A stretch of DNA of 33,285 bases from Nocardioides lianchengensis (GCF_900101465.1 NZ_FMZM01000019.1:32289-65573); one strand, 5' to 3'. Counted from the first letter of the stretch, positions 16,906 through 25,367 are shown. A program made the numbers and translations. Notes: generated from the sequence alone by a model not told the origin.

Positions 16906-17343
16906 TCAGGCCGGCGTCTTCGGCGCGACCAGCCGGGTCGCGGCCCAGTCCTTGCTCACCGCCGCGGTGGTGGTCTGCGAGAGGCCCGCGATCGGGGCCG
17001 CCTCGGCGATGTCGGAGGCGTCGACGGCGTTGGGCCGCCCCACCTTCGGGGTCAGCAGCCAGATCGCTCCCCCGCCGACCAGGTCGGTCAGGGAGTCGAC
17101 GAGCCCGTCGACGAGGTCGCCGTCCTCCTTGCGCCACCAGAGCAGCACGGCGTCCACGACGTTGCCGTAGTCACCGTCCACCATGTCGCCGTCGATGGCG
17201 TCCTCGATCGCGACGCGCAAGGCGTCGTCGGTGTCGTCGTCCCAGCCGAGCTCCTGGATGACCATGCCGGCCTTGAAGCCGAGCCGGTCGGGAGCTCCAG
17301 CAGCCCCTGTCTGGGTGGACCCGCCACCCGCGGTCGCGCTCAA
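16906..17343 (-). CDS. DUF3052 family protein
   Basis: This 145-residue actinobacterial protein of unknown function contains the family pattern GFKAGMVIQELGWDDD near residue 23 and a DGDYGNVVDAVLLWWR segment in the middle. It lacks a signal peptide or membrane segment. The start is a TTG at 17343, chosen because GGAGG lies 7 nt upstream and family members begin MSATA; a longer frame to 17445 has no such site. It diverges from aceE, as in mycobacteria where DUF3052 sits between ahpE and aceE. Function unknown. Confidence 0.87.
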   Translation of the reverse strand: MSATAGGGSTQTGAAGAPDRLGFKAGMVIQELGWDDDTDDALRVAIEDAIDGDMVDGDYGNVVDAVLLWWRKEDGDLVDGLVDSLTDLVGGGAIWLLTPKVGRPNAVDASDIAEAAPIAGLSQTTTAAVSKDWAATRLVAPKTPA

Positions 17344-17533
17344 CTGACATCCTCCAGACGATTTCGGTGCGGTCGCCGGGTCTCCGACGACCGGTACAGC
17401 CCGTGACGTGGGGAGTAGTCCAGCGGAGTCCGGGGCGGGGCGCAACCTCTGTCCACAGGCGCGACGCCGGTCGACGTACCACTTCGGACGTGCATGAGGT
17501 CGCCGTCACGTGGGCCGTGGGACTACTCGCGGG

Positions 17534-17573
17534 TAGATTTCCCGGCCATCCCACGCGTGACACGATGGGGTCC
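17534..17573 (+). promoter_or_regulatory. Candidate aceE promoter elements
   Basis: The 230-base divergent region between the DUF3052 gene and aceE carries TAGATT at 17534-17539, a good actinobacterial -10 hexamer, and CACGAT at 17561-17566, which lies 7 bases before GTG 17574 and would give a leaderless transcript. No clear -35 is seen. The 11 bases TGGGGTCCGTG at 17566-17576 recur exactly at the fabD start (22849-22859). Confidence 0.35.
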
Positions 17574-20351
17574 GTGACCGAAGAATCACCCACTCCTTCA
17601 GGCACGCGCGGCGGCACCACCCCTGCTGTGATCCACGAGGGACTGCCGACCCAGCTGCCCGACATCGACCCCGACGAGACCCACGACTGGCTCGACTCGT
17701 TCGACGCCCTGGTCGACGAGCGCGGACGCGAGCGAGCTCGCTACGTCATGCTCCGGCTGCTGGAGCGTGCTCGAGAGATGAACGTCGGCGTCCCCGCGCT
17801 GCGGAGCACCGACTACATCAACACGATCCCGCCCGAGCGGGAGCCGTGGTTCCCGGGCGACGAGGAGATCGAGCGGCGCATCCGCGCGTTCATCCGCTGG
17901 AACGCCGCCGTGATGGTGTCCAGCGCGAACCGCAAGGGCCTGGAGGTCGGCGGCCACATCGCCACCTACCAGTCCTCCGCGAGCCTCTACGAGGTCGGGT
18001 TCAACCACTTCTTCCAGGGCAAGGACGCGCCCGGCGGCGGCGACCAGATCTACATCCAGGGCCACGCCTCCCCCGGTGTCTACTCCCGCGCCTTCCTCGA
18101 GGGCCGGCTCACCGAGGAGCAGCTCTACCGGTTCCGCCAGGAGGTCCAGCACGGACCCGGCGCCGGGTTGCCGTCGTACCCCCACCCGCGCCTGATGTCG
18201 GACTTCTGGGAGTTCCCCACGGTCTCGATGGGCCTGACCGGCATCAACTCGATCTACCAGGCGCGGTTCAACCGCTACCTCGCCAACCGCGGCATCAAGG
18301 ACACCAGCCAGCAGCACGTCTGGGCCTTCCTCGGCGACGGCGAGATGGCCGAGCCCGAGTCGCTGGGCGCGATCCGCATCGCCGCCCGCGAGGAGCTCGA
18401 CAACCTCACCTGGGTCATCAACTGCAACCTGCAGCAGCTCGACGGACCGGTCACCGGCAACGGCAAGATCATCCAGGAGCTCGAGGCCAACTTCCGCGGT
18501 GCCGGCTGGAACGTCATCAAGGTCGTCTGGGGCCGCGAGTGGGACCAGCTGCTGGCCCAGGACGTCGACGGCGTGCTGGTCAACAAGATGAACAGCACCC
18601 CCGACGGCGCCTTCCAGACCTACTCGGTCGAGGACGGCGCCTACGTCCGCGACAGCTTCTTCGGCGGTGACCCGCGACTGCGCAAGATGGTCGAGCACAT
18701 GAGCGACCAGCAGATCCAGAAGCTGCCCCGCGGTGGTCACGACTACCGCAAGGTCTACGCCGCGTTCGACGCCGCGAAGAAGCACGTCGGCCAGCCGACC
18801 GTGATCCTCGCCAAGACGATCAAGGGCTGGACGATCGACGCGCTGGAGGGCAAGAACGCCACCCACCAGATGAAGAAGCTGACCCCGGACGACCTGAAGA
18901 AGTTCCGGGACCGGCTCTACCTCCCGATCTCCGACCGCGACCTCGAGCGCTCCTACGAGGAGACCGGCGCCGCGCCGTTCTTCCACCCGGGCCAGAACTC
19001 GCCGGAGATCGAGTACATGCTCGAGCGTCGCCAGCAGCTCGGCGGCTCGGTGCCGAAGCGGGTGCTGCGGGCCAAGCCGCTCACGCTGCCGGGCGACAAG
19101 ACGTACGCCGACCTGAAGAAGGGCGGCGGCAAGAACAACGTCGCCACCACGATGGCCGTCGTACGCCTGCTGAAGGACTGGATGCGCGACCCCGAGATCG
19201 GCAAGCGCCTGGTCCCGATCGCGCCGGACGAGTACCGCACCTTCGGCATGGACGCGATGTTCCCGAGCGCGAAGGTCTACAACCCGGCCGGCCAGCAGTA
19301 CGAGTCCGTCGACCGCAATATGTTGCTCTCCTACAAGGAGTCGACCTCCGGCCAGATGCTGCACGAGGGCATCTCCGAGGCCGGCGCGATGGCCTCGGCG
19401 ACCGCCGCGGGGTCGTCGTACTCCACGCACGGCGAGCCGATGATCCCGTTCTACATCTTCTACTCGATGTTCGGGTTCCAGCGCACGGGCGACTCGATCT
19501 GGGCGATGGCCGACCAGCTGGCGCGCGGCTTCCTGATCGGCGCGACCGCCGGCCGGACCACGCTCACCGGTGAGGGCCTGCAGCACGCCGACGGCCACTC
19601 GCCGCTGCTCGCGTCGACCAACCCGGCGGTCGTGCACTACGACCCGGCGCACGCGTTCGAGATCAGCCACATCATGCGCGACGGCCTCGAGCGGATGTAC
19701 GGCGAGAACGCCGAGGACGTCATCTACTACCTCACGGTCTACAACGAGCCGACCCCGCAGCCGGCCGAGCCGGAGGGCGTCGACGTCGAGGGGATCCTGA
19801 AGGGCATCCACCAGATGTCGAAGGCCGAGGGCGAGGGCCCGCGGGTGACCCTGCTCGGCTCGGGCGTCGGGTTCCCGTGGGTCACCGAGGCCGCGCGGAT
19901 CCTCCGCGAGGAGTGGGGCGTGCAGGCCGACACCTGGTCGGTCACCTCGTGGAACGAGCTGGCCCGCGACGCCGTCGCGGCCGAGGAGTGGAACCTGCTC
20001 CACCCGGGCGAGGCGCCGCGGTCGTCGTACGTCAGCGAGAAGCTGGCGGGCGTCCAGGGCCCGGTCGTCGCGGTGTCGGACTACATGCGGGCCGTCCCGC
20101 TGCAGATCGCCCGCTGGGTGCCGGCCGACTACCGCGTGCTCGGCGCGGACGGCTTCGGCTTCGCCGACACCCGCCCCGCGGCGCGCCGCTACTTCCACAT
20201 CGACGCCCAGTCGGTGGTCGTGCAGGCCCTCCAGGCCCTCGCCGACCAGGGGGAGATCGACCGCTCGCAGGTCGAGAAGGCGTTCGCGACGTACCGGATC
20301 GACGACCCGACCGCCACCGCCGGCGTCAAGCAGGAGGGCGGGGACGCCTAG
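17574..20351 (+). CDS. aceE: Pyruvate dehydrogenase E1 component, homodimeric type
   Basis: This roughly 925-residue thiamine-diphosphate enzyme decarboxylates pyruvate and passes the acetyl group to the lipoyl E2 subunit, making acetyl-CoA. The single-chain length, TDYINTIPPEREPWFPGDEE near the N-terminus, the thiamine motif GDGEMAEPES through NCNLQQLDG, and SMFGFQRTGDS in the C-terminal half match AceE of actinobacteria and E. coli. Start choice lies between ATG 17565 and GTG 17574. Neither has a ribosome-binding site, and the GTG is preferred because a -10-like hexamer lies 7 bases upstream (leaderless). It lies upstream of the fatty acid synthase II genes as in M. tuberculosis, supplying their precursor. 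A convergent hydrolase follows, with a nested hairpin between them. Confidence 0.96.
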   Translation: MTEESPTPSGTRGGTTPAVIHEGLPTQLPDIDPDETHDWLDSFDALVDERGRERARYVMLRLLERAREMNVGVPALRSTDYINTIPPEREPWFPGDEEIERRIRAFIRWNAAVMVSSANRKGLEVGGHIATYQSSASLYEVGFNHFFQGKDAPGGGDQIYIQGHASPGVYSRAFLEGRLTEEQLYRFRQEVQHGPGAGLPSYPHPRLMSDFWEFPTVSMGLTGINSIYQARFNRYLANRGIKDTSQQHVWAFLGDGEMAEPESLGAIRIAAREELDNLTWVINCNLQQLDGPVTGNGKIIQELEANFRGAGWNVIKVVWGREWDQLLAQDVDGVLVNKMNSTPDGAFQTYSVEDGAYVRDSFFGGDPRLRKMVEHMSDQQIQKLPRGGHDYRKVYAAFDAAKKHVGQPTVILAKTIKGWTIDALEGKNATHQMKKLTPDDLKKFRDRLYLPISDRDLERSYEETGAAPFFHPGQNSPEIEYMLERRQQLGGSVPKRVLRAKPLTLPGDKTYADLKKGGGKNNVATTMAVVRLLKDWMRDPEIGKRLVPIAPDEYRTFGMDAMFPSAKVYNPAGQQYESVDRNMLLSYKESTSGQMLHEGISEAGAMASATAAGSSYSTHGEPMIPFYIFYSMFGFQRTGDSIWAMADQLARGFLIGATAGRTTLTGEGLQHADGHSPLLASTNPAVVHYDPAHAFEISHIMRDGLERMYGENAEDVIYYLTVYNEPTPQPAEPEGVDVEGILKGIHQMSKAEGEGPRVTLLGSGVGFPWVTEAARILREEWGVQADTWSVTSWNELARDAVAAEEWNLLHPGEAPRSSYVSEKLAGVQGPVVAVSDYMRAVPLQIARWVPADYRVLGADGFGFADTRPAARRYFHIDAQSVVVQALQALADQGEIDRSQVEKAFATYRIDDPTATAGVKQEGGDA

Positions 20352-20367
20352 TCCCACCCCCCTCACC

Positions 20368-20421
20368 GCCGAGTCGGCGTGAGTTCAGTGCCGAGTCGGC
20401 ACGAACTCGCGCCGACTCGGC
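20368..20421. terminator. Nested palindromes between convergent genes; likely bidirectional terminator
   Basis: GCCGAGTCGGC occurs at 20368-20378 and 20390-20400, and as GCCGACTCGGC at 20411-20421. Arms 20368-20386 and 20403-20421 pair over 19 bases with one mismatch, and the 16-base loop is itself almost a perfect palindrome (GTGCCGAGTCGGCAC, 20388-20402). It sits between the stop codons of aceE and the convergent hydrolase. The T tract (CGTTTC) is short. A terminator role is inferred from position and structure. Confidence 0.6.
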
Positions 20422-20424
20422 GTT

Positions 20425-21378
20425 TCAGGCGGTGTCGATGTCGGGGACGGGGGCCAGCGGGCCGATCGGGCCGACCTGGCCGTCCTTCAGCAGCCGCCGC
20501 CAGCGCGCCCGGGAGTACGTCGCCGGCTGCGTGGACCGGATGAAGTCGTGCACGATCTTCACGAACCGCTCCGGGTGGTCCTTGTGCGGGAAGTGCCCGG
20601 CGTTCGGAATCACCTCGACCCGGGCCTTGGGCGCGAGCGCGGCCGCGTTGCTGGCGTGCCGGACCGGGATGACGGCGTCGTCGCGGCCCCAGACCACGGC
20701 CATCGGCATCGCCTCGGTGAGGTAGGCGCGGTCGGCCATCGTGACGATCTGGCCGCGCCAGTCGACCACGGCGCGCACGACGTGCCGGATGGCGTGGCGG
20801 GCGTTCGGGTCCTTGAAGGAGTCGTAGATGTGGGCGACCTCGCCGAGGTCGCGGGCCGGCTTCAGGCCGGACGCGGCCAACGCGTGCAGGCCGAGTACGC
20901 CGGCGTGCCGGATGCCGGGCAGCGTGAGGAGGCCCATCAGCTGGTGGAAGCCGGGGGTCGTGATCGCCCGGATCCCGGGCGAGACCTCGGGGCCGAGCCC
21001 GCCGGAGGCGACCAGCAGCATCCGCTCGGTGCGCTCCGGGAACTGGTAGGCGAACTGCATCGCGACGCCGCCCCCGAAGCTGTGGCCGACCACGGTGACC
21101 TTGTCGATCCCCAGCATCGTCAGCAGATCGCGCATCCCGTTGGCGTAGCCGCCGAGCGAGTAGTCGGCCCGCGGCTTCGCGGAGCGCCCGTGACCCAGCA
21201 GGTCCGGGGCGATGACGGTGTAGCGGCGCGCGAGCGCGTCGATGACCGGGTCCCAGGTCGTGTGGTCGCAGCCGAGTCCGTGCAGCAGCAGGAGCGCCGG
21301 CCCCTCTCCGACCCTCACGAACGCACGCCGGTGGCCGTGGATGGTCAGGTACTGCACCTCGTGACGCTGGTCGGACAC
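20425..21378 (-). CDS. Alpha/beta-hydrolase
   Basis: This 317-residue soluble alpha/beta-hydrolase fold protein has the nucleophile elbow GHSFGG, the acid in VVWGRDDAV, and the catalytic His in NAGHFPHKDHPE, plus the HGLG oxyanion motif. Substrate is not evident; relatives include esterases, epoxide hydrolases and C-C hydrolases. The GTG start at 21378 follows GAGGAGG by 5 nt. It lies between aceE and the PucR-type regulator, divergent from the latter and not part of the fab operon. I see no feature linking it directly to fatty acid synthesis beyond position. Confidence 0.9.
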   Translation of the reverse strand: MSDQRHEVQYLTIHGHRRAFVRVGEGPALLLLHGLGCDHTTWDPVIDALARRYTVIAPDLLGHGRSAKPRADYSLGGYANGMRDLLTMLGIDKVTVVGHSFGGGVAMQFAYQFPERTERMLLVASGGLGPEVSPGIRAITTPGFHQLMGLLTLPGIRHAGVLGLHALAASGLKPARDLGEVAHIYDSFKDPNARHAIRHVVRAVVDWRGQIVTMADRAYLTEAMPMAVVWGRDDAVIPVRHASNAAALAPKARVEVIPNAGHFPHKDHPERFVKIVHDFIRSTQPATYSRARWRRLLKDGQVGPIGPLAPVPDIDTA

Positions 21379-21460
21379 CGCGTCCTCCTCGCTGGGCGGA
21401 TAGGTGACGGATTCAACCAGAGGGTCGGCCGTCGGTCAGGAGAGTGGTCGACAATGACTC

Positions 21461-21486
21461 GTTTTCCCTTGTTCCACGGGGGAAAC
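21461..21486. promoter_or_regulatory. Imperfect inverted repeat upstream of the PucR-type regulator
   Basis: GTTTTCCC (21461-21468) and GGGGAAAC (21479-21486) form an inverted repeat with one mismatch around 10 bases. It lies in the 198-base divergent region between the hydrolase and the regulator genes. It could be an operator for either gene. There is no second copy in the window to support it. Confidence 0.3.
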
Positions 21487-21564
21487 GGCCCGATCGGACC
21501 AGGTCAACCACCTGCCGTCGAACCCGGTCGGGGCACGCGCCGCAGGCGGTCGGCGGGGGACGGC

Positions 21565-21576
21565 TAGCCTCGGTCC
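21565..21576 (+). promoter_or_regulatory. -10 element for a leaderless regulator mRNA
   Basis: TAGCCT at 21565-21570 stands 6 bases before the GTG start at 21577, and no ribosome-binding site is present. This spacing fits a leaderless transcript, common in actinobacteria. The same layout is seen at 31018-31029. Confidence 0.45.
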
Positions 21577-22776
21577 GTGGCCCACCGTCCCACCGCAGTA
21601 CCCCGCTCGCGCAACGCCGATGCGTTGCAGCGCTCCGCGGGCGCCCTCAGCACGGCCGCGATGGCCCGGATGGAGAGCGACAACCCCTGGTTCGCCGAGC
21701 TCAGCGCGCAGGAGCGCTCCTGGGTGGGCAGCATCGTCCAGGCCGGTATCCGGGGCTTCGTGGACTGGTACCGCGAGGACACCGACCGGGTCCCCGGAGC
21801 CGACGGGACCGCGCTCGCGGCCTCGATCTTCGGCGCGGCGCCGCGTGCCCTGGCCGGCGTGATCACCCTGCAGCAGACCGTCGACCTGATCCGGCTCTCG
21901 ATCGAGGTGGTCGAGAGCAACATCGACGCGCTCCTCGACGCCGAGGACGCCCCCGACCTGCACGCGGCGGTACTGCGCTACGCCCGCGAGGTCGCGTTCG
22001 CGACCGCCGAGGTCTACGCCCGCGCCGCGGAGGTTCGCGGCGCCTGGGACGCCCGGTTGGAGGCCCTGGTGGTCGACGCCGTGCTCCGGGCCGAGACCGA
22101 CGAGTCGCTGCTCTCCCGGGCCAGCGCGCTCGGCTGGTCCGCCGGCGGCGACGTCGCCGTGGTGCTCGGCACCGCCCCGGCCCGCCGTACCGAGACCGAC
22201 CTCTTCGACGAGGTACGACGCCACGCGCGCGGATCGGGCATGGACGCGCTCTGCGCGGTCCAGGGCGACCGCCTGGTGGTGCTCCTGGGCGGCGTTGCCG
22301 ACCCGCGGACCGCCGCCGAGGTGGTGGCTCCCCTCTTCGCCTCCGGGCCGGTCGTCGTCGGCCCCGCGGTGAGCGATCTCGGCACGGCCCACGTCTCCGC
22401 CCGGGCCGCCGCCTCCGCCCAGCGGTCCGCCTCGGGCTGGCCGGAGGCGCCCCGGCCGGTGCTGAGCGAGGAGCTGCTCCCTGAGCGGGTGCTCGCGGGG
22501 GACGGCCACGCCCGCCGGCACCTGGTCGACGAGGTCTACCTCCCCCTGGTGCGGGCGCGCGGAACGCTGATCGAGACGCTGGCGGCGTACTTCCAGACCG
22601 GCTCGTCGATCGAGGCGACGGCCCGGGTGCTGTTCGTGCACCCCAACACCGTGCGCTACCGGCTGAAGCAGGCCGCGGAGCTCACCGGCTACAGCCCGAC
22701 CCAGTCGCGTGACGCGTTCACCCTGGAGATCGCGCTGGTCCTCGGGCGTCAGTCCGGCCGGACCGGAGATTTGTAG
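21577..22776 (+). CDS. fasR: PucR-family transcriptional regulator of fatty acid synthesis (FasR/MabR-like)
   Basis: This 399-residue regulator has a GGDEF-like central region (about 185-300) and a C-terminal PucR-type helix-turn-helix at about 344-366 (SIEATARVLFVHPNTVRYRL). It sits directly before fabD, the position held by FasR in Streptomyces coelicolor and MabR in M. tuberculosis, which control the fabD operon. By that synteny it should regulate the operon downstream. The symbol follows the Streptomyces usage; mycobacterial FasR is an unrelated TetR-type protein. The stop lies within the candidate operator at 22770-22805. It appears leaderless. Confidence 0.9.
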   Translation: MAHRPTAVPRSRNADALQRSAGALSTAAMARMESDNPWFAELSAQERSWVGSIVQAGIRGFVDWYREDTDRVPGADGTALAASIFGAAPRALAGVITLQQTVDLIRLSIEVVESNIDALLDAEDAPDLHAAVLRYAREVAFATAEVYARAAEVRGAWDARLEALVVDAVLRAETDESLLSRASALGWSAGGDVAVVLGTAPARRTETDLFDEVRRHARGSGMDALCAVQGDRLVVLLGGVADPRTAAEVVAPLFASGPVVVGPAVSDLGTAHVSARAAASAQRSASGWPEAPRPVLSEELLPERVLAGDGHARRHLVDEVYLPLVRARGTLIETLAAYFQTGSSIEATARVLFVHPNTVRYRLKQAAELTGYSPTQSRDAFTLEIALVLGRQSGRTGDL

Positions 22777-22805
22777 GGTCTCCACAAAGTCTAGGGGCGG
22801 ACTTT
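22770..22805 (+). promoter_or_regulatory. Overlapping inverted repeats upstream of fabD (candidate FasR-type operator)
   Basis: TTTGT (22770-22774) and ACAAA (22784-22788) form one inverted repeat with a 9-base spacer. AAAGTC (22786-22791) and GACTTT (22800-22805) form a second with an 8-base spacer; the two share the AAA. They end 51 bases before the preferred fabD start, a position suited to an activator if transcription begins at or near the GTG. It is probably the target of the PucR-type regulator (inference from synteny). Confidence 0.5.
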
Positions 22806-22856
22806 CGTGCGCGCCGGAGGCGAACCGGGAGCCCGGGGCACGGCAGAGTGGGGTCC

Positions 22857-24041
22857 GTGCTCGTCATCGTCGCTCCCGGGCAGGGCGCTCAGACGCCCGG
22901 CTTCCTGACCCCTTGGCTGGAGGACTCGACCTTCGCGTCGCGGTTCGCCTGGCTCTCCACCGTGGCCGGCCTCGACCTGGCCCACTACGGCACCGAGGCC
23001 GACGCGGAGACGATCCGCGAGACCCAGATCGCGCAGCCGCTGCTCGTCGCCACCGGTCTGGTCGCGGCCCTGGAGCTGTTCCCGCACCCGTCCGACGCCT
23101 TCAGCCAGATCGGCGCGGTGGCCGGCCACAGCGTCGGCGAGCTGGCCGCGGCGGCAGGTGCCCGGACCATCACCGCCGAGCAGGCGATGGTGCTCGTCCG
23201 TGAGCGAGGCAAGGCGATGGCCGACGCCGCGGCGGTCACGCCGACCGGCATGACCGCCGTCCTGGGCGGCGACCGCGACGAGGTGCTCGCCAAGATCGCC
23301 GCGCACGGCCTGACGCCGGCCAACGACAACGGCCCCGGCCAGATCGTCGCCGCCGGCACCCTCGAGCAGCTCGATGCGTTCAAGGCCGACCCGCCCGCCA
23401 AGGCGCGGCTGGTCCCGCTGAGCGTCGCCGGCGCGTTCCACACCGAGCACATGGCCCCGGCGGTCGGCCACCTGGCCACGCTGGCCAAGTCGGTCTCGGT
23501 GCACGACCCCCGGACCCCCGTCATCTCCAACCGGGACGGCCAGGTGGTCCACGACGGTCGCGAGGTCCTCAAGCGCATCGTCGGCCAGATCGCCAACCCG
23601 GTCCGCTGGGACCTGTGCCTGGAGACCATGTCCGACCTCGGCGTGACCGGCATCCTCGAGATGCCCCCGGCCGGCACCCTCACCGGCATCGCCAAGCGCG
23701 CGCTGAAGGGCGTCGAGACCTTCGCGCTGAAGACCCCCGACCAGCTCGACGACGCCCGGGCCTTCTGCGCCAAGCACGGCGAGGCCTCGTCGATCGACAC
23801 CACGCCGACCTGGCGGATGGTCGTCTCCCCCGCCAAGGGCACCTTCCACATCGCCGGTGAGGCCGCCGACCTCGACGTGCTCCCGGCCGGCGCCGCGATC
23901 GGCGACGTGGCCAGCCTGCGCGACCGGATCAGCGTCACCGCCGCCCACGGCGGCCAGGTGGTCGAGTGGCTGGTCGAGGACGGCGACCTGGTCTCCCCCG
24001 GCCAGCCGCTGCTCCGTCTGCACCCGGAGGGCGCGGCCTGA
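22857..24041 (+). CDS. fabD: Malonyl-CoA:ACP transacylase with a C-terminal biotinyl/lipoyl-like domain
   Basis: This enzyme moves malonyl groups from CoA to acyl carrier protein. The catalytic serine is S92 in GHSVGE and the partner histidine H195 lies in GAFHTEHM. At 394 residues it is about 80 longer than usual FabD. Residues 339-390 align with the C-terminal half of a biotin carrier domain: ASLRD stands where EAMKL is expected, so the modified lysine is Arg (R355), followed by GGQVVEWLVEDGDLV and GQPLLRL. It should not be biotinylated. GTG 22857 gives the family start MLVIVAPGQGAQTPGF; GTG 22848 is an alternative. It leads fabD-fabH-acpP-fabF-accD6 and overlaps fabH by one base. Confidence 0.93.
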   Translation: MLVIVAPGQGAQTPGFLTPWLEDSTFASRFAWLSTVAGLDLAHYGTEADAETIRETQIAQPLLVATGLVAALELFPHPSDAFSQIGAVAGHSVGELAAAAGARTITAEQAMVLVRERGKAMADAAAVTPTGMTAVLGGDRDEVLAKIAAHGLTPANDNGPGQIVAAGTLEQLDAFKADPPAKARLVPLSVAGAFHTEHMAPAVGHLATLAKSVSVHDPRTPVISNRDGQVVHDGREVLKRIVGQIANPVRWDLCLETMSDLGVTGILEMPPAGTLTGIAKRALKGVETFALKTPDQLDDARAFCAKHGEASSIDTTPTWRMVVSPAKGTFHIAGEAADLDVLPAGAAIGDVASLRDRISVTAAHGGQVVEWLVEDGDLVSPGQPLLRLHPEGAA

Positions 24042-25042
24042 TGGCGGCCCTGAACCCGAGCCGCGGCGCCGAGCACACCGCGATCCTCGGCGTCGGTGCC
24101 TACCGACCCGCCCGAGTGGTCCCGAACGCCGAGATCGTCGAGGCCATCGACTCCAGCGACGAGTGGATCCAGCAGCGCTCGGGCATCAAGACCCGGCGCA
24201 TCGCCGGGCCCGACGAGACCGTGCAGATGATGTCCGTCGCGGCCTCGCGCGAGGCGCTCGAGAAGGCCGGCATCGACGCCCGCCAGATCGACTGCGTCGT
24301 CGTCGCCACGGTGAGCCACCTGCTGCAGACGCCGGCGATCGCCACGGCCATCGCCCATGAGCTCGGCACCGACCAGGCGGCCGCCTTCGACATCTCGGCC
24401 GCGTGCGCCGGCTTCTGCCACGGCGTGAGCATGGCCAGCGACATGGTCCGCGCCGGCTCGGCCGGCTACGTCCTGGTCATCGGCGTCGAGCGGCTCTCCG
24501 ACATCACCGACACCACCGACCGCGGGACGGCCTTCATCTTCGCCGACGGCGCAGGCGCCGTCGTGATCGGCCCGAGCGGGACGCCGGGGATCGGCCCGGT
24601 CGTGTGGGGCTCCGACGGTGAGCAGTTCGACCTGATCCGGCAGCGCGAGGACTGGCGCGACGTCGTCGCCTCCGAGTCCCCCCAGATCCCCCACCTGACC
24701 ATGCAGGGCAACCCGGTCTTCCGCTGGGCGTCGTTCGCCATGGCCAAGATCGGCCAGCAGGCCCTCGACCGCGCCGGCATCACCGCCGACGAGCTGGACT
24801 GCTTCGTCCCCCACCAGGCCAACATGCGCATCGTCGACGCGCTCGCCCGGTCGATGAAGCTGCCGCCGTCGGTGAAGATCGCCCGTGACATCGCCGACAT
24901 GGGCAACACCTCCGCGGCCTCCATCCCGCTCGCCCTCGAGCGGATGATCCGCGAGGGCGACGCGAAGTCCGGCGAGACCGCGCTGCTCATCGCCTTCGGC
25001 GCCGGCCTGGCGTACGCCGCCCAGGTCGTCGTCGTTCCCTGA
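24041..25042 (+). CDS. fabH: 3-oxoacyl-ACP synthase III
   Basis: This 333-residue enzyme condenses a primer acyl-CoA with malonyl-ACP to start fatty acid synthesis. The catalytic triad is C122 (SAACAGF), H258 (VPHQANMR) and N289 (GNTSAAS). The ATG shares one base with the fabD stop (TGATG), so translation is probably coupled; a longer frame upstream from 23966 lies inside fabD. It precedes acpP, as in Streptomyces. In mycobacteria fabH lies elsewhere, so this locus is arranged more like that of Streptomyces here. Confidence 0.96.
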   Translation: MAALNPSRGAEHTAILGVGAYRPARVVPNAEIVEAIDSSDEWIQQRSGIKTRRIAGPDETVQMMSVAASREALEKAGIDARQIDCVVVATVSHLLQTPAIATAIAHELGTDQAAAFDISAACAGFCHGVSMASDMVRAGSAGYVLVIGVERLSDITDTTDRGTAFIFADGAGAVVIGPSGTPGIGPVVWGSDGEQFDLIRQREDWRDVVASESPQIPHLTMQGNPVFRWASFAMAKIGQQALDRAGITADELDCFVPHQANMRIVDALARSMKLPPSVKIARDIADMGNTSAASIPLALERMIREGDAKSGETALLIAFGAGLAYAAQVVVVP

Positions 25043-25089
25043 TCCGCACCACCAGCTCCACCCCAACCACCCGAGAGGAACACCGCCAG

Positions 25090-25335
25090 ATGGCCACCAC
25101 CGAAGAGATCCGCGCCGACCTCGCCGAGATCGTCAACGAGGTCGCCGGCATCGACGCCGACGACGTCCAGCTCGACAAGTCCTTCGTCGACGACCTCGAC
25201 GTCGACTCGCTCTCCATGGTCGAGGTCGTCGTGGCCGCCGAGGAGAAGTTCGGCGTCTCGATCCCCGACGACGAGGTCAAGAACCTCAAGACCGTCGGCG
25301 ACGCCGTGGCCTTCATCGAGCGCGCCCAGGCCTGA
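25090..25335 (+). CDS. acpP: Acyl carrier protein
   Basis: This 81-residue acidic helical protein carries the growing acyl chain on a phosphopantetheine arm attached at S40 in the DVDSLSMVE motif. GAGAGGAA lies upstream of the ATG. It is placed between fabH and fabF and is the shared carrier for FabD, FabH and FabF. Confidence 0.97.
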   Translation: MATTEEIRADLAEIVNEVAGIDADDVQLDKSFVDDLDVDSLSMVEVVVAAEEKFGVSIPDDEVKNLKTVGDAVAFIERAQA

Positions 25336-25367
25336 CGCTCACCCCCGTCGAAGGAGTCGAACAGCAG

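Noticed and set aside
17598..20366. Long open frame (922 codons) antisense to aceE
   Set aside because: It mirrors aceE codon by codon in GC-rich DNA. The translation is low-complexity Val/Asp/Arg/Leu-rich with no recognisable motif, while aceE on the other strand is unmistakable.
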